From NCBI GenBank assembly GCA_017559615.1, contig JAFYRB010000082.1:1-6702 (forward strand): a stretch of DNA of 6,702 bases. Direction: 5' to 3'. Of this stretch, positions 1 to 4,445 are shown in pieces (the first letter of the stretch is position 1; the number at the start of each line of letters is the position of its first letter). A program made the translations under genes and the position numbers. Source of the stretch: Alistipes sp. Lineage in GTDB: Bacteria; Bacteroidota; Bacteroidia; Bacteroidales; Rikenellaceae. The notes below the pieces were generated by a model. It saw only the letters and a program-made list of their open reading frames with translations, was not told the DNA's origin and searched no databases.

Positions 1-1
1 C

Positions 2-532
2 GATGAGGCAAATGCCTACTTTCGCACCCATTTCGAGGGTACACGCCATCTGCTTCGTGGTAGCCGCCACTCTGTCGCAGTGCTTGATGGAGAGGAGAGT
101 GCCGAGGAGTTGCAGGGGCTTGTCGAGGATATAACCTCCTATTCGGGACTTGGTTGTCGCTCGGTGTCGATGCTCTTCCTTCCCGAGGGTTATGAGTTGA
201 GGCTCCCAAAGAGTGAGGCGCAAAACCCAAAACTACAAAATAACGTAGCGCAACGTCGTGCATTATATACCCTTCAGCACCGTGCGTATAGCGACTATGG
301 GGCGTTTATTGCGGTTGAGGGTGCTGCGTTCCCAAACTCATTGGCCGAGGTTATGGTGTGCTGTTATTCAGATTTGGAGGAGGTTCGCGACTGGATAAGG
401 GAGCATCGCGAGGAGCTTCAGTGTGTGGTGTCACACCTCGATATCGAGGGTTGTGTGCCGTTCGGTAGGGCGCAGTATCCGCAGTTAAGTGACTATGCCG
501 ATGGGGTAGATACGATGCAATTCCTTGCATAA
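2..532 (+). CDS. LuxC-like acyl-CoA reductase, C-terminal half (5' end outside window)
   Basis: The frame is open from the left edge to a TAA stop, giving 176 residues with no start in view; a GTG at position 80 is internal. The segment looks like the C-terminal half of Bacteroidetes LuxC-family acyl-CoA reductases, which are about 330-350 residues long and belong to the aldehyde dehydrogenase superfamily. They reduce acyl-CoA to an aldehyde with NADPH. Landmarks in fragment numbering: FRTHFEGTRHLLRG (7-20), SVAVLDGEE (24-32), SGLGCRSVS (48-56), PEGY (61-64), and the tail VPFGRAQ (152-158) plus DYADGVDTMQFL (164-175). Cys52 in GLGCR sits where aldehyde dehydrogenases carry the nucleophile, so it is the probable acyl acceptor (inference). 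No terminator hairpin follows; the next gene's promoter begins three bases after the stop. The family is assigned from remembered motifs, not a search. Native acyl substrate and pathway are unknown. Confidence 0.8.
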   Translation, partial: DEANAYFRTHFEGTRHLLRGSRHSVAVLDGEESAEELQGLVEDITSYSGLGCRSVSMLFLPEGYELRLPKSEAQNPKLQNNVAQRRALYTLQHRAYSDYGAFIAVEGAAFPNSLAEVMVCCYSDLEEVRDWIREHREELQCVVSHLDIEGCVPFGRAQYPQLSDYADGVDTMQFLA

Positions 533-534
533 AT

Positions 535-565
535 TTTGAATTAACATTTAAAATTATTATCTTTG
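535..565 (+). promoter_or_regulatory. Bacteroidetes-type promoter for the zeta-like gene
   Basis: A TTTG at 535-538 and TATCTTTG at 558-565 are separated by 19 bases, matching the Bacteroidetes primary sigma consensus TTTG-N19/21-TAnnTTTG. Transcription should start near 570, leaving a leader of about 40 bases before the ATG at 609. Confidence 0.75.
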
Positions 566-573
566 CATCAACG

Positions 574-593
574 CCTATGGGAGTATCCATAGG
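574..593 (+). repeat. Perfect inverted repeat (leader hairpin or operator)
   Basis: CCTATGG (574-580) and CCATAGG (587-593) form a perfect 7-bp inverted repeat around a 6-base loop GAGTAT. It lies right after the predicted transcription start of the zeta-like gene and 15 bases before its ATG. The following TTAAAAAG has no T-run, so this is not a standard terminator. It could stabilise the 5' end of the mRNA, limit translation, or be an operator for the toxin-antitoxin pair; the sequence does not decide. Confidence 0.6.
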
Positions 594-608
594 TTAAAAA
601 GATATATT

Positions 609-1181
609 ATGCAGAAACTCTATATCATAGCAGGCTGTAATGGTGCAGGAAAAACAACGGCATCCTATACAATGTTGCCAGAGTTGTTGCACTGCCACGA
701 GTTTGTGAATGCCCATGAGATTGCTCGTGGTTTGTCGCCATTTAATCCCGATAGTATGGCTATCGAGGCGGGACGATTGATGTTGCGTCGTATCAACGAT
801 CTGCTTGAGGAGGGTTCTGATTTTGCTTTCGAGACCACACTTTCTACACGTACATACCAGAAATTTATCGAGCGCGCACACGAGAAGGGATATTTCGTAT
901 CGCTGCTCTACTTCTGGTTGCCAACCCCCGAACAGGCCATCCAGCGTGTTGCGAAGCGTGTAAGTTTGGGAGGACATAACATCCCAACCAATACCATCCG
1001 TCGCCGCTATGAGAGCAGTATGCGTAACCTTACGAAGCTCTACGTGCCGATTTGCGACTATTGGGTGATATACGATAACTCCACCGCAGAGGGTGTCAAG
1101 AAGATAGCATACGGCTCGAAGGACGAAATAAAAGAGGTCGTTGACGCGTTAGCTTATCAGAAAATATTGAGTTATGAGTGA
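609..1181 (+). CDS. Zeta-toxin / COG4185-type P-loop kinase-like protein
   Basis: The product has 190 residues. It begins with a Walker A loop, GCNGAGKTT at 9-17, and continues with FVNAHEIARGLSPFNP (32-47), FETTLSTRTY (74-83), and RVSLGGHNIP (116-125) followed by RRRYESSMRNL (130-140). This order matches the zeta-toxin-like 'predicted ABC-type ATPase' family (COG4185, PF06414). True zeta toxins phosphorylate UDP-N-acetylglucosamine and block wall synthesis; whether this branch does so is not established, and its substrate is unknown. Glu75 in the FETT motif and the Arg residues at 130-132 are candidate active-site positions. There is no signal peptide or membrane segment, so it is cytosolic. 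The ATG at 609 is the first in frame after the promoter and gives the full Walker region. The gene shares 8 bases with the small gene downstream, so the two are translationally coupled and probably work together as a toxin-antitoxin pair. Confidence 0.85.
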   Translation: MQKLYIIAGCNGAGKTTASYTMLPELLHCHEFVNAHEIARGLSPFNPDSMAIEAGRLMLRRINDLLEEGSDFAFETTLSTRTYQKFIERAHEKGYFVSLLYFWLPTPEQAIQRVAKRVSLGGHNIPTNTIRRRYESSMRNLTKLYVPICDYWVIYDNSTAEGVKKIAYGSKDEIKEVVDALAYQKILSYE

Positions 1182-1353
1182 GTTTGAGATACGAGAACTT
1201 CAAGAGCGTATAGATGCAGGTATTCTCTTGGCGCAGCGTCGCCTAATCGAGCGTACCCGCAGAGATAATGGCGACTTGGTAGTTATGCGCGATGGCGAGG
1301 TTGTGAGACTTACTCCCGACGAGTTGCTTCGCGGCAAGCCAATCTTGCCATAA
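1174..1353 (+). CDS. Small protein, putative antitoxin partner of the zeta-like protein
   Basis: This 59-residue gene starts with an ATG at 1174 inside the last codons of the zeta-like gene, in a different frame, and ends at TAA 1351-1353. The N-terminal half (MSEFEIRELQERIDAG, then LAQRRLIERTRRDNG) is highly charged and should form a helix pair. The C-terminal half, DLVVMRDGEVVRLTPDELL, alternates hydrophobic residues in a beta-hairpin-like pattern. Similar short proteins with a 'LVV..DG.VVR..P' ending are found next to COG4185 ATPases in Bacteroidetes, as far as I recall. The tight overlap and small size fit an antitoxin, but that role is inferred from context only. The order, toxin first, is the reverse of classic epsilon-zeta operons. 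No hairpin terminator follows it. Confidence 0.75.
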   Translation: MSEFEIRELQERIDAGILLAQRRLIERTRRDNGDLVVMRDGEVVRLTPDELLRGKPILP

Positions 1354-1360
1354 AATTGTT

Positions 1361-1384
1361 ATTTCATCGATAATTTCATCGATA
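1361..1384. repeat. Perfect 12-bp tandem direct repeat
   Basis: ATTTCATCGATA occurs twice head to tail (1361-1372 and 1373-1384). Each copy holds the palindrome ATCGAT. The second copy ends two bases before the -33 element of the tRNA promoter, a usual place for an activator or repressor site, but it may be a chance duplication. Confidence 0.8.
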
Positions 1385-1386
1385 TA

Positions 1387-1417
1387 TTTGTTAGAACGAA
1401 ATTTTTAACTATCTTTG
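1387..1417 (+). promoter_or_regulatory. Bacteroidetes-type promoter for tRNA-Lys
   Basis: TTTG (1387-1390) and TATCTTTG (1410-1417) are spaced by 19 bases, a full consensus match. Transcription should start near 1422, about 23 bases before the mature tRNA 5' end. Confidence 0.8.
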
Positions 1418-1421
1418 CACC

Positions 1422-1437
1422 ACCAATTAGAATTGGT
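1422..1437. repeat. Inverted repeat in the tRNA-Lys precursor leader
   Basis: ACCAATT (1422-1428) and AATTGGT (1431-1437) are perfect 7-bp arms around a 2-base centre. The repeat lies between the predicted start of transcription and the tRNA. As RNA the loop is too short without opening an A-U pair; as DNA it is a good palindrome. Role unknown. Confidence 0.6.
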
Positions 1438-1444
1438 ACTTGGA

Positions 1445-1520
1445 GAATCCGTAGCTCAGCAGGTAGAGCACAACACTTTTAATGTTGGGGTCCCGGGTTC
1501 GAGCCCCGGCGGATTCACCA
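1445..1520 (+). tRNA. tRNA-Lys (anticodon UUU), CCA encoded
   Basis: A complete 76-base cloverleaf can be drawn. The acceptor stem pairs GAATCCG (1445-1451) with CGGATTC (1510-1516). The D arm is GCTC/GAGC (1454-1457/1466-1469). The anticodon stem is CAACA/TGTTG (1471-1475/1483-1487) with loop CTTTTAA and anticodon TTT at 1478-1480. The variable loop is GGGTC. The T arm is CCGGG/CCCGG around TTCGAGC (1498-1504). The discriminator is A1517 and the CCA end is encoded at 1518-1520. All stems are fully paired, so it should be functional. It decodes AAA and AAG lysine codons. A single tRNA unit with its own promoter and terminator. Confidence 0.97.
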
Positions 1521-1524
1521 CAAG

Positions 1525-1556
1525 AACAGCAACTTTTCGAGGTTGCTGTTTTTTTT
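1525..1556 (+). terminator. Rho-independent terminator after tRNA-Lys
   Basis: AACAGCAAC (1525-1533) pairs perfectly with GTTGCTGTT (1542-1550) around an 8-base loop. Eight T residues run from 1549 to 1556. It starts 5 bases after the tRNA and would also stop any read-through from the zeta-like operon. Confidence 0.9.
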
Positions 1557-1565
1557 ATTCCTTAG

Positions 1566-1597
1566 TTTGGAATGTCGTAGCCGTTTTCGTATCTTTA
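1566..1597 (+). promoter_or_regulatory. Probable promoter for the WYL regulator
   Basis: TTTG (1566-1569) and TATCTTTA (1590-1597) are 20 bases apart. The last base of the -7 element departs from the TAnnTTTG consensus, which may make it weaker. Transcription would start near 1603, giving a leader of only about 14 bases before the ATG at 1617. Confidence 0.6.
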
Positions 1598-1616
1598 CAC
1601 TGCTAAAATCATTGAT

Positions 1617-2516
1617 ATGGACCAGCCGAAATTAGAACGTATGCTTCGACTTATGAAGCTGATGACGGGAAATCTGAACTACACCGTAAACGACCTCGCG
1701 GAGCGTATTGGAACGACGTACCGCTCGATATATCGCTATATCGACACATTTAAGGATGCGGGATTTGTGGTGCAGAATCTCGGTGGCGGAGTCTACAAAC
1801 TTGGCAAGGAGAGCCGCTACTTTAAGGATATCTCGCAGCTGGTACACTTTACCGATGAGGAGGCACATATCGTAAATCAACTGATTGAGGCTCTGGATGA
1901 TACGAATATGCTGAAGCAGAATCTGCGCCGTAAACTAACGACGATTTACGACTGCACGTCGATGGCGCAGAGTATCGTCAGGGGTAAGAATGCTGCGAAT
2001 GTAAATAACCTCCTCGAGGCGATAACCGAGCGTCGTAGGGTAGTGCTGCACGACTACGCATCGTCGAATACGGGTGTGGTGCGCGACAGAGTGGTCGAGC
2101 CTTTTGGCTTCACGACAAACTATGTGCAGGTGTGGTGCTATGAGGTTGAGAGCGGGCAGAATAAGATTTTCAAGACCTCGCGTATTGGTAGCGTCGAGAT
2201 TCTCTCGGAGGAGTGGCAAGCAGAGGAGAAGCATACCGAGGGCCATATTGACATCTTCCGAATGACGGGCTTCGAGCAGCATCGTGTGCGTATTCGTCTT
2301 GGTATGTTGGCACGCAACCTATTGTTGGAGGAGTATCCACTGGCCGAGCGCGATATTGTGAAGGAGGGTAGTGATGGCTGGGTGCTGGATACGATGGTGA
2401 CGAACTTTCGCGGTGTAGGGCGCTTCGTGCTGGGACTTATGGACGATGTTGAGGTGCTGGAGAGTGAGAAGTTTAAGAGTTATCTTCGAGCGAAAATAGC
2501 GGAGGTGAAACTATAA
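1617..2516 (+). CDS. WYL-domain transcriptional regulator (HTH + WYL)
   Basis: The product has 299 residues, a normal length for DeoR-like WYL regulators. An N-terminal winged helix-turn-helix covers about residues 3-62: YTVNDLAERIGTTYRSIYRY (22-41) is the helix-turn-helix and GGGVYKL (56-62) closes the wing. A helical linker follows, then a WYL domain from about 133 to 197, and a C-terminal WCX-like extension from about 220 to 297. In this family the WYL domain senses a ligand, often nucleic acid or nucleotides, and controls DNA binding. The position of the W-Y-L triad aligns here with Tyr169-Val170-Gln171, so the name-giving residues are replaced; the later R/K-F-x-x-x-R-I strand is kept as IFKTSRI (184-190). 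It is a lone gene, with its own promoter and a strong terminator. WYL regulators often serve defence or DNA-damage genes, but none lies beside it; the nearest operon is convergent. Its target is unknown and may be its own promoter. Confidence 0.88.
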   Translation: MDQPKLERMLRLMKLMTGNLNYTVNDLAERIGTTYRSIYRYIDTFKDAGFVVQNLGGGVYKLGKESRYFKDISQLVHFTDEEAHIVNQLIEALDDTNMLKQNLRRKLTTIYDCTSMAQSIVRGKNAANVNNLLEAITERRRVVLHDYASSNTGVVRDRVVEPFGFTTNYVQVWCYEVESGQNKIFKTSRIGSVEILSEEWQAEEKHTEGHIDIFRMTGFEQHRVRIRLGMLARNLLLEEYPLAERDIVKEGSDGWVLDTMVTNFRGVGRFVLGLMDDVEVLESEKFKSYLRAKIAEVKL

Positions 2517-2545
2517 AAAATAGCGAGAGTCATCTCGCTATTTTT
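2516..2545. terminator. Bidirectional terminator between convergent genes
   Basis: A 13-bp perfect stem (2516-2528 with 2533-2545), core TAGCGAGA/TCTCGCTA, has a GTCA loop. It is flanked by an A-run on the left and a T-run on the right, so it works on both strands. It ends the WYL gene on + and the sigma-peptidase-RyR operon on -, three bases from the RyR stop codon. Confidence 0.92.
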
Positions 2546-2548
2546 CGT

Positions 2549-2836
2549 TTATGCCTTTGTAATCTTAAATCCAAGTTTGTGGATGAGTTTTAGGGTGCCG
2601 ATGGCGGTGTTACGATCATACTCGCGCTCGCTATCGGGAAGCTCTTCGTAGGGGATTAGGCAAGGATGCTCCAGACGCTCATCGTTACGTGTTTCGCCAT
2701 AGCGCCAACCATCCTTGATGCGGGTTTCGGCCCACACGTCGTGAACGTTTTTTGCCATAACCTCGACAAGCTCCATAAGCGAACTATCAAGCTCTACATC
2801 GCTGATATCCACAGGTTTTGGTGTGTATTCTTTCAT
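2549..2836 (-). CDS. Single-domain RyR (ryanodine receptor repeat) protein
   Basis: The product has 95 residues if it starts at the ATG at 2836; a TTG two codons upstream (2842) is possible but less likely. Nearly the whole protein is one RyR domain (PF02026): YTPKPVD (4-10), LVEVMAKNVHDVWAETRI (23-40), DGWRYG (42-47), HPCLIPYEELPDSE (57-70), YDRNTAIGTLKLI (73-85) and LGF (88-90). In animals this domain forms repeats in ryanodine receptors, with adenine nucleotide binding reported for one repeat. Bacterial and phage copies exist as small stand-alone proteins of unproven function, so a nucleotide-binding or adaptor role is only inference. There is no signal peptide, membrane segment or channel region, so the name does not imply calcium transport. 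It is the last gene of an operon, 15 bases after the peptidase-like gene and just before the terminator, which suggests it serves that sigma/peptidase module. Confidence 0.88.
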   Translation of the reverse strand: MKEYTPKPVDISDVELDSSLMELVEVMAKNVHDVWAETRIKDGWRYGETRNDERLEHPCLIPYEELPDSEREYDRNTAIGTLKLIHKLGFKITKA

Positions 2837-2851
2837 TATCAATAAATTAAA

Positions 2852-3556
2852 TTAAGCCTTTGTAAACGTTGCTGTAACCATATAATTTTTCGAGTCGTCC
2901 CACGCGTCTACAAACTGCGACACAGGGTAGCTATCCGTGTTATTCTCGCTATTAGGATCATAAATGGTTACGCTATTTTGGTTCTTATCATAGCCCAATA
3001 CGACAACCGTATGGTCTGGTTTCTCGCCCTCGAAGATATCCTCCATCATCTCCGCCCAGAGGTCGCCGAGAAGCTCGCCGCCATCCACCGCCACGATAAC
3101 ATCTTTGTTATCCTCCAGCGCTTCAACAATATCGTTAATATTACAATTAAAGCGTTTTTCGATCATCATACCACTATTTTCGAGATATCGTCCCACATTG
3201 TCGAGTGGTGTGCCGCTCTCGCAGTGCCACATATTCTCCTCGGCAAGTTGTAGTAGTCGTTCCTCATCGTAGGCGATGTTGTGTTTGTTGAGGATATGTT
3301 TCTCACACTCCCAGCAGCAAAGATTTCCTCGCTGGCTTGAGGCTGCGTAGGCGCTCTTCAGAAGCAACTCTTCGGCATTGAATCCGAGTGCTAAATCGCG
3401 GTCTACGCCTGTGGCAATGCTTATAATCTCCTGGAGTTCGTCAGAGTGGGGTAGCTCACGAAGAATCATCTGAGTCTCTTCGAGCGTTGCATTACCATCG
3501 AGAAATGCTGCTACCATCTCCTCCGTCACACCGTTAACTATAATATCGTCTCTCAT
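2852..3556 (-). CDS. C39/papain-like cysteine peptidase-like protein with N-terminal adaptor domain
   Basis: From the ATG at 3556 the product has 234 residues; a GTG at 3589 would add 11 but runs through an inverted repeat. Residues 10-50 (for example EEMVAAFLDGNATLEET) are acidic and helical and resemble the N-terminal part of anti-sigma or adaptor proteins beside ECF sigma genes in Bacteroidetes, without a zinc-binding HxxxCxxC motif. Residues 75-230 resemble a peptidase C39-like (papain-fold) domain: NLCCWECEKHIL (78-89) carries candidate nucleophiles Cys80/Cys81, with Gln75 as possible oxyanion residue. GTPLDNVGRYLE (115-126), VIVAVDGGELLGD (153-165), the His182 motif PDHTVVVLGYD (180-190) and Asp200 in IYDPNS (198-203) follow. 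The C-H-D order fits a working catalytic triad. There is no signal peptide, transmembrane span or ABC exporter nearby, so this is not a bacteriocin-exporting C39 enzyme; it is cytosolic. Its position between the sigma factor and the RyR gene suggests it regulates the sigma factor or acts on its output. Substrate unknown. Confidence 0.72.
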   Translation of the reverse strand: MRDDIIVNGVTEEMVAAFLDGNATLEETQMILRELPHSDELQEIISIATGVDRDLALGFNAEELLLKSAYAASSQRGNLCCWECEKHILNKHNIAYDEERLLQLAEENMWHCESGTPLDNVGRYLENSGMMIEKRFNCNINDIVEALEDNKDVIVAVDGGELLGDLWAEMMEDIFEGEKPDHTVVVLGYDKNQNSVTIYDPNSENNTDSYPVSQFVDAWDDSKNYMVTATFTKA

Positions 3557-3573
3557 AAGGCTATGTAATAATA

Positions 3574-3590
3574 GGTGAATCGAATTCACC
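3574..3590. repeat. Perfect intercistronic inverted repeat
   Basis: GGTGAAT (3574-3580) and ATTCACC (3584-3590) are perfect 7-bp arms around CGA. It lies in the 45-base gap between the sigma stop and the peptidase-like ATG. There is no T-run, so it is not a plain terminator. It could tune mRNA processing or translation of the second gene, or be a DNA-binding site. Confidence 0.65.
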
Positions 3591-3601
3591 CTGGTGTTAT
3601 A

Positions 3602-4147
3602 CTACTTTGTCTTAAGCGCCATCTCGGTAAGAGCTAATATGGCGCGTTTCTTTATGTTATACAAATTCTCTATTCTAATGTTCATCTCCTTGGCAACATC
3701 CTGAGGATCAGCATCCTCAACAATTAAACGTCGTAAAACCATTGCATAACGTGAGTTTGTCATACTCTCGAGGAGTGTCTCAACGTCCATACGAGCATCG
3801 TTACGGCTTTCGTTCGATACTCCGCTATACATAAGGGTTTTATCTAAAAGAGGTGTTGACGAAGAGTTTTCTATCACTCGACGACGAATTGAGCAATAGA
3901 AGCGTGTCGCAACAATCTTCACCCATTGGAAGATTGAGCTGCGACCTGCGAATTGTTTAATGCGACGGGCATCATCCTCCATAAGGTGGATGTATAGCTC
4001 GTTGATGCATTCGTCGTAGTCTACTTCGTAGTCAAACACACGTCGTATCACGCTGATGAGTAGAGGTCGGCATTGAGAGTAGAAGAACTCTCTGGTTACC
4101 TCCTCATCACCGCGTATGAGTGCGTCACGAAGTTCAAGGTCTGTCAT
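3602..4147 (-). CDS. ECF-type RNA polymerase sigma factor
   Basis: I chose the ATG at 4147 (181 residues) because MTDLELRDALIRGDEEVTREFF resembles the usual start of Bacteroidetes sigma-70 family proteins. An ATG at 4192 would add 15 residues with unlike codon use (several CTA, TTA and ACA). Region 2 spans about 17-90: FFYSQCRPLL (21-30), YDECINELYIHLME (44-57) and AGRSSIFQWVKIVATRFY (67-84), where the tryptophan and basic residues of the -10-recognising helix are seen. After a linker, region 4 spans about 124-172, with its helix-turn-helix at 146-170 (DADPQDVAKEMNI then NLYNIKKRAI). There is no region 1.1 or 3, as expected for an ECF type. It is the first gene of the operon and directs RNA polymerase to a so far unseen regulon, perhaps including its own promoter. 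No canonical transmembrane anti-sigma gene follows; the next gene's N-terminal domain may take that role (inference). Confidence 0.85.
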   Translation of the reverse strand: MTDLELRDALIRGDEEVTREFFYSQCRPLLISVIRRVFDYEVDYDECINELYIHLMEDDARRIKQFAGRSSIFQWVKIVATRFYCSIRRRVIENSSSTPLLDKTLMYSGVSNESRNDARMDVETLLESMTNSRYAMVLRRLIVEDADPQDVAKEMNIRIENLYNIKKRAILALTEMALKTK

Positions 4148-4245
4148 ACAGTGCATAAGTGTGTTAGATGTTAGTGTTAATAGTCGTTTCATCCCGAGTC
4201 CCCCGATTGAGACTCCTAATACTATATCGAATATCTTATCGCTTA

Positions 4246-4273
4246 CAAAAGTATATAAAAAAAGTCAAGCAAA
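4246..4273 (-). promoter_or_regulatory. Possible promoter for the sigma-peptidase-RyR operon
   Basis: On the - strand, TACTTTTG (4253-4246) fits the -7 consensus TAnnTTTG. The best upstream TTTG is at 4273-4270, only 16 bases away instead of 19-21, so the -33 part is weak. Transcription would start near 4240. The operon may instead use its own sigma factor. Confidence 0.45.
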
Positions 4274-4287
4274 CGAATAATCTCCGT

Positions 4288-4305
4288 AAAATAAATTTTT
4301 ATTTT
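4288..4305. repeat. AT-only inverted repeat upstream of the sigma operon
   Basis: AAAATAAA (4288-4295) and TTTATTTT (4298-4305) are perfect 8-bp arms around TT, 15 bases upstream of the weak -33 element of the sigma operon. In AT-rich intergenic DNA such a repeat may be chance, or it may be an UP-like or regulator site. Confidence 0.45.
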
Positions 4306-4387
4306 GATGATAGATTTTCGAAAGTTGCCCCCTCACGGAGTTTGCCATATACCTTAAATATATATAATACGCAACCCCGCGTAGACG

Positions 4388-4421
4388 AAAAACGCACACC
4401 ACCCCGAGGGGTAATGTGCGC
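4388..4421 (-). terminator. Rho-independent terminator of ffh
   Basis: Read on the - strand, CGCACA (4420-4415) pairs with TGTGCG (4398-4393), followed after a 2x2 internal mismatch by ACCCCTCGGGGT-type pairing (4412-4409 with 4404-4401) around a CTCG-like tetraloop. Five T residues follow (4392-4388). It lies 25 bases after the ffh stop codon. Confidence 0.75.
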
Positions 4422-4445
4422 ATATTGTTGGTTGAAGCGTTATCA

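Noticed and set aside
594..977. 127-residue open frame on the - strand
   Set aside because: It is antisense to the zeta-like gene with its intact Walker A motif; no promoter or domain supports it.
1445..1520. tRNA-Lys as an integration site for a mobile element carrying the zeta-like pair
   Set aside because: I see no repeat of the tRNA 3' end elsewhere in the window and no integrase; the zeta-like pair lies on the 5' side of the tRNA, not the usual 3' side.
1557..1573. ATTCC / GGAAT inverted repeat over the WYL -33 element
   Set aside because: The arms are only 5 bp and one overlaps the promoter consensus; too weak to call an operator without comparison to relatives.
1415..1606. 63-residue open frame on the + strand
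   Set aside because: It runs through the complete tRNA-Lys and its terminator, so it is not a protein gene.
2852..3556. Bacteriocin-processing C39 peptidase with exporter
   Set aside because: There is no ABC transporter, membrane domain, leader-peptide gene or signal peptide; the neighbours are a sigma factor and a RyR protein.
4282..4340. CTCCGT / ACGGAG inverted pair
   Set aside because: The arms are 6 bp and 47 bases apart with AT-rich filling; chance is the simplest explanation.
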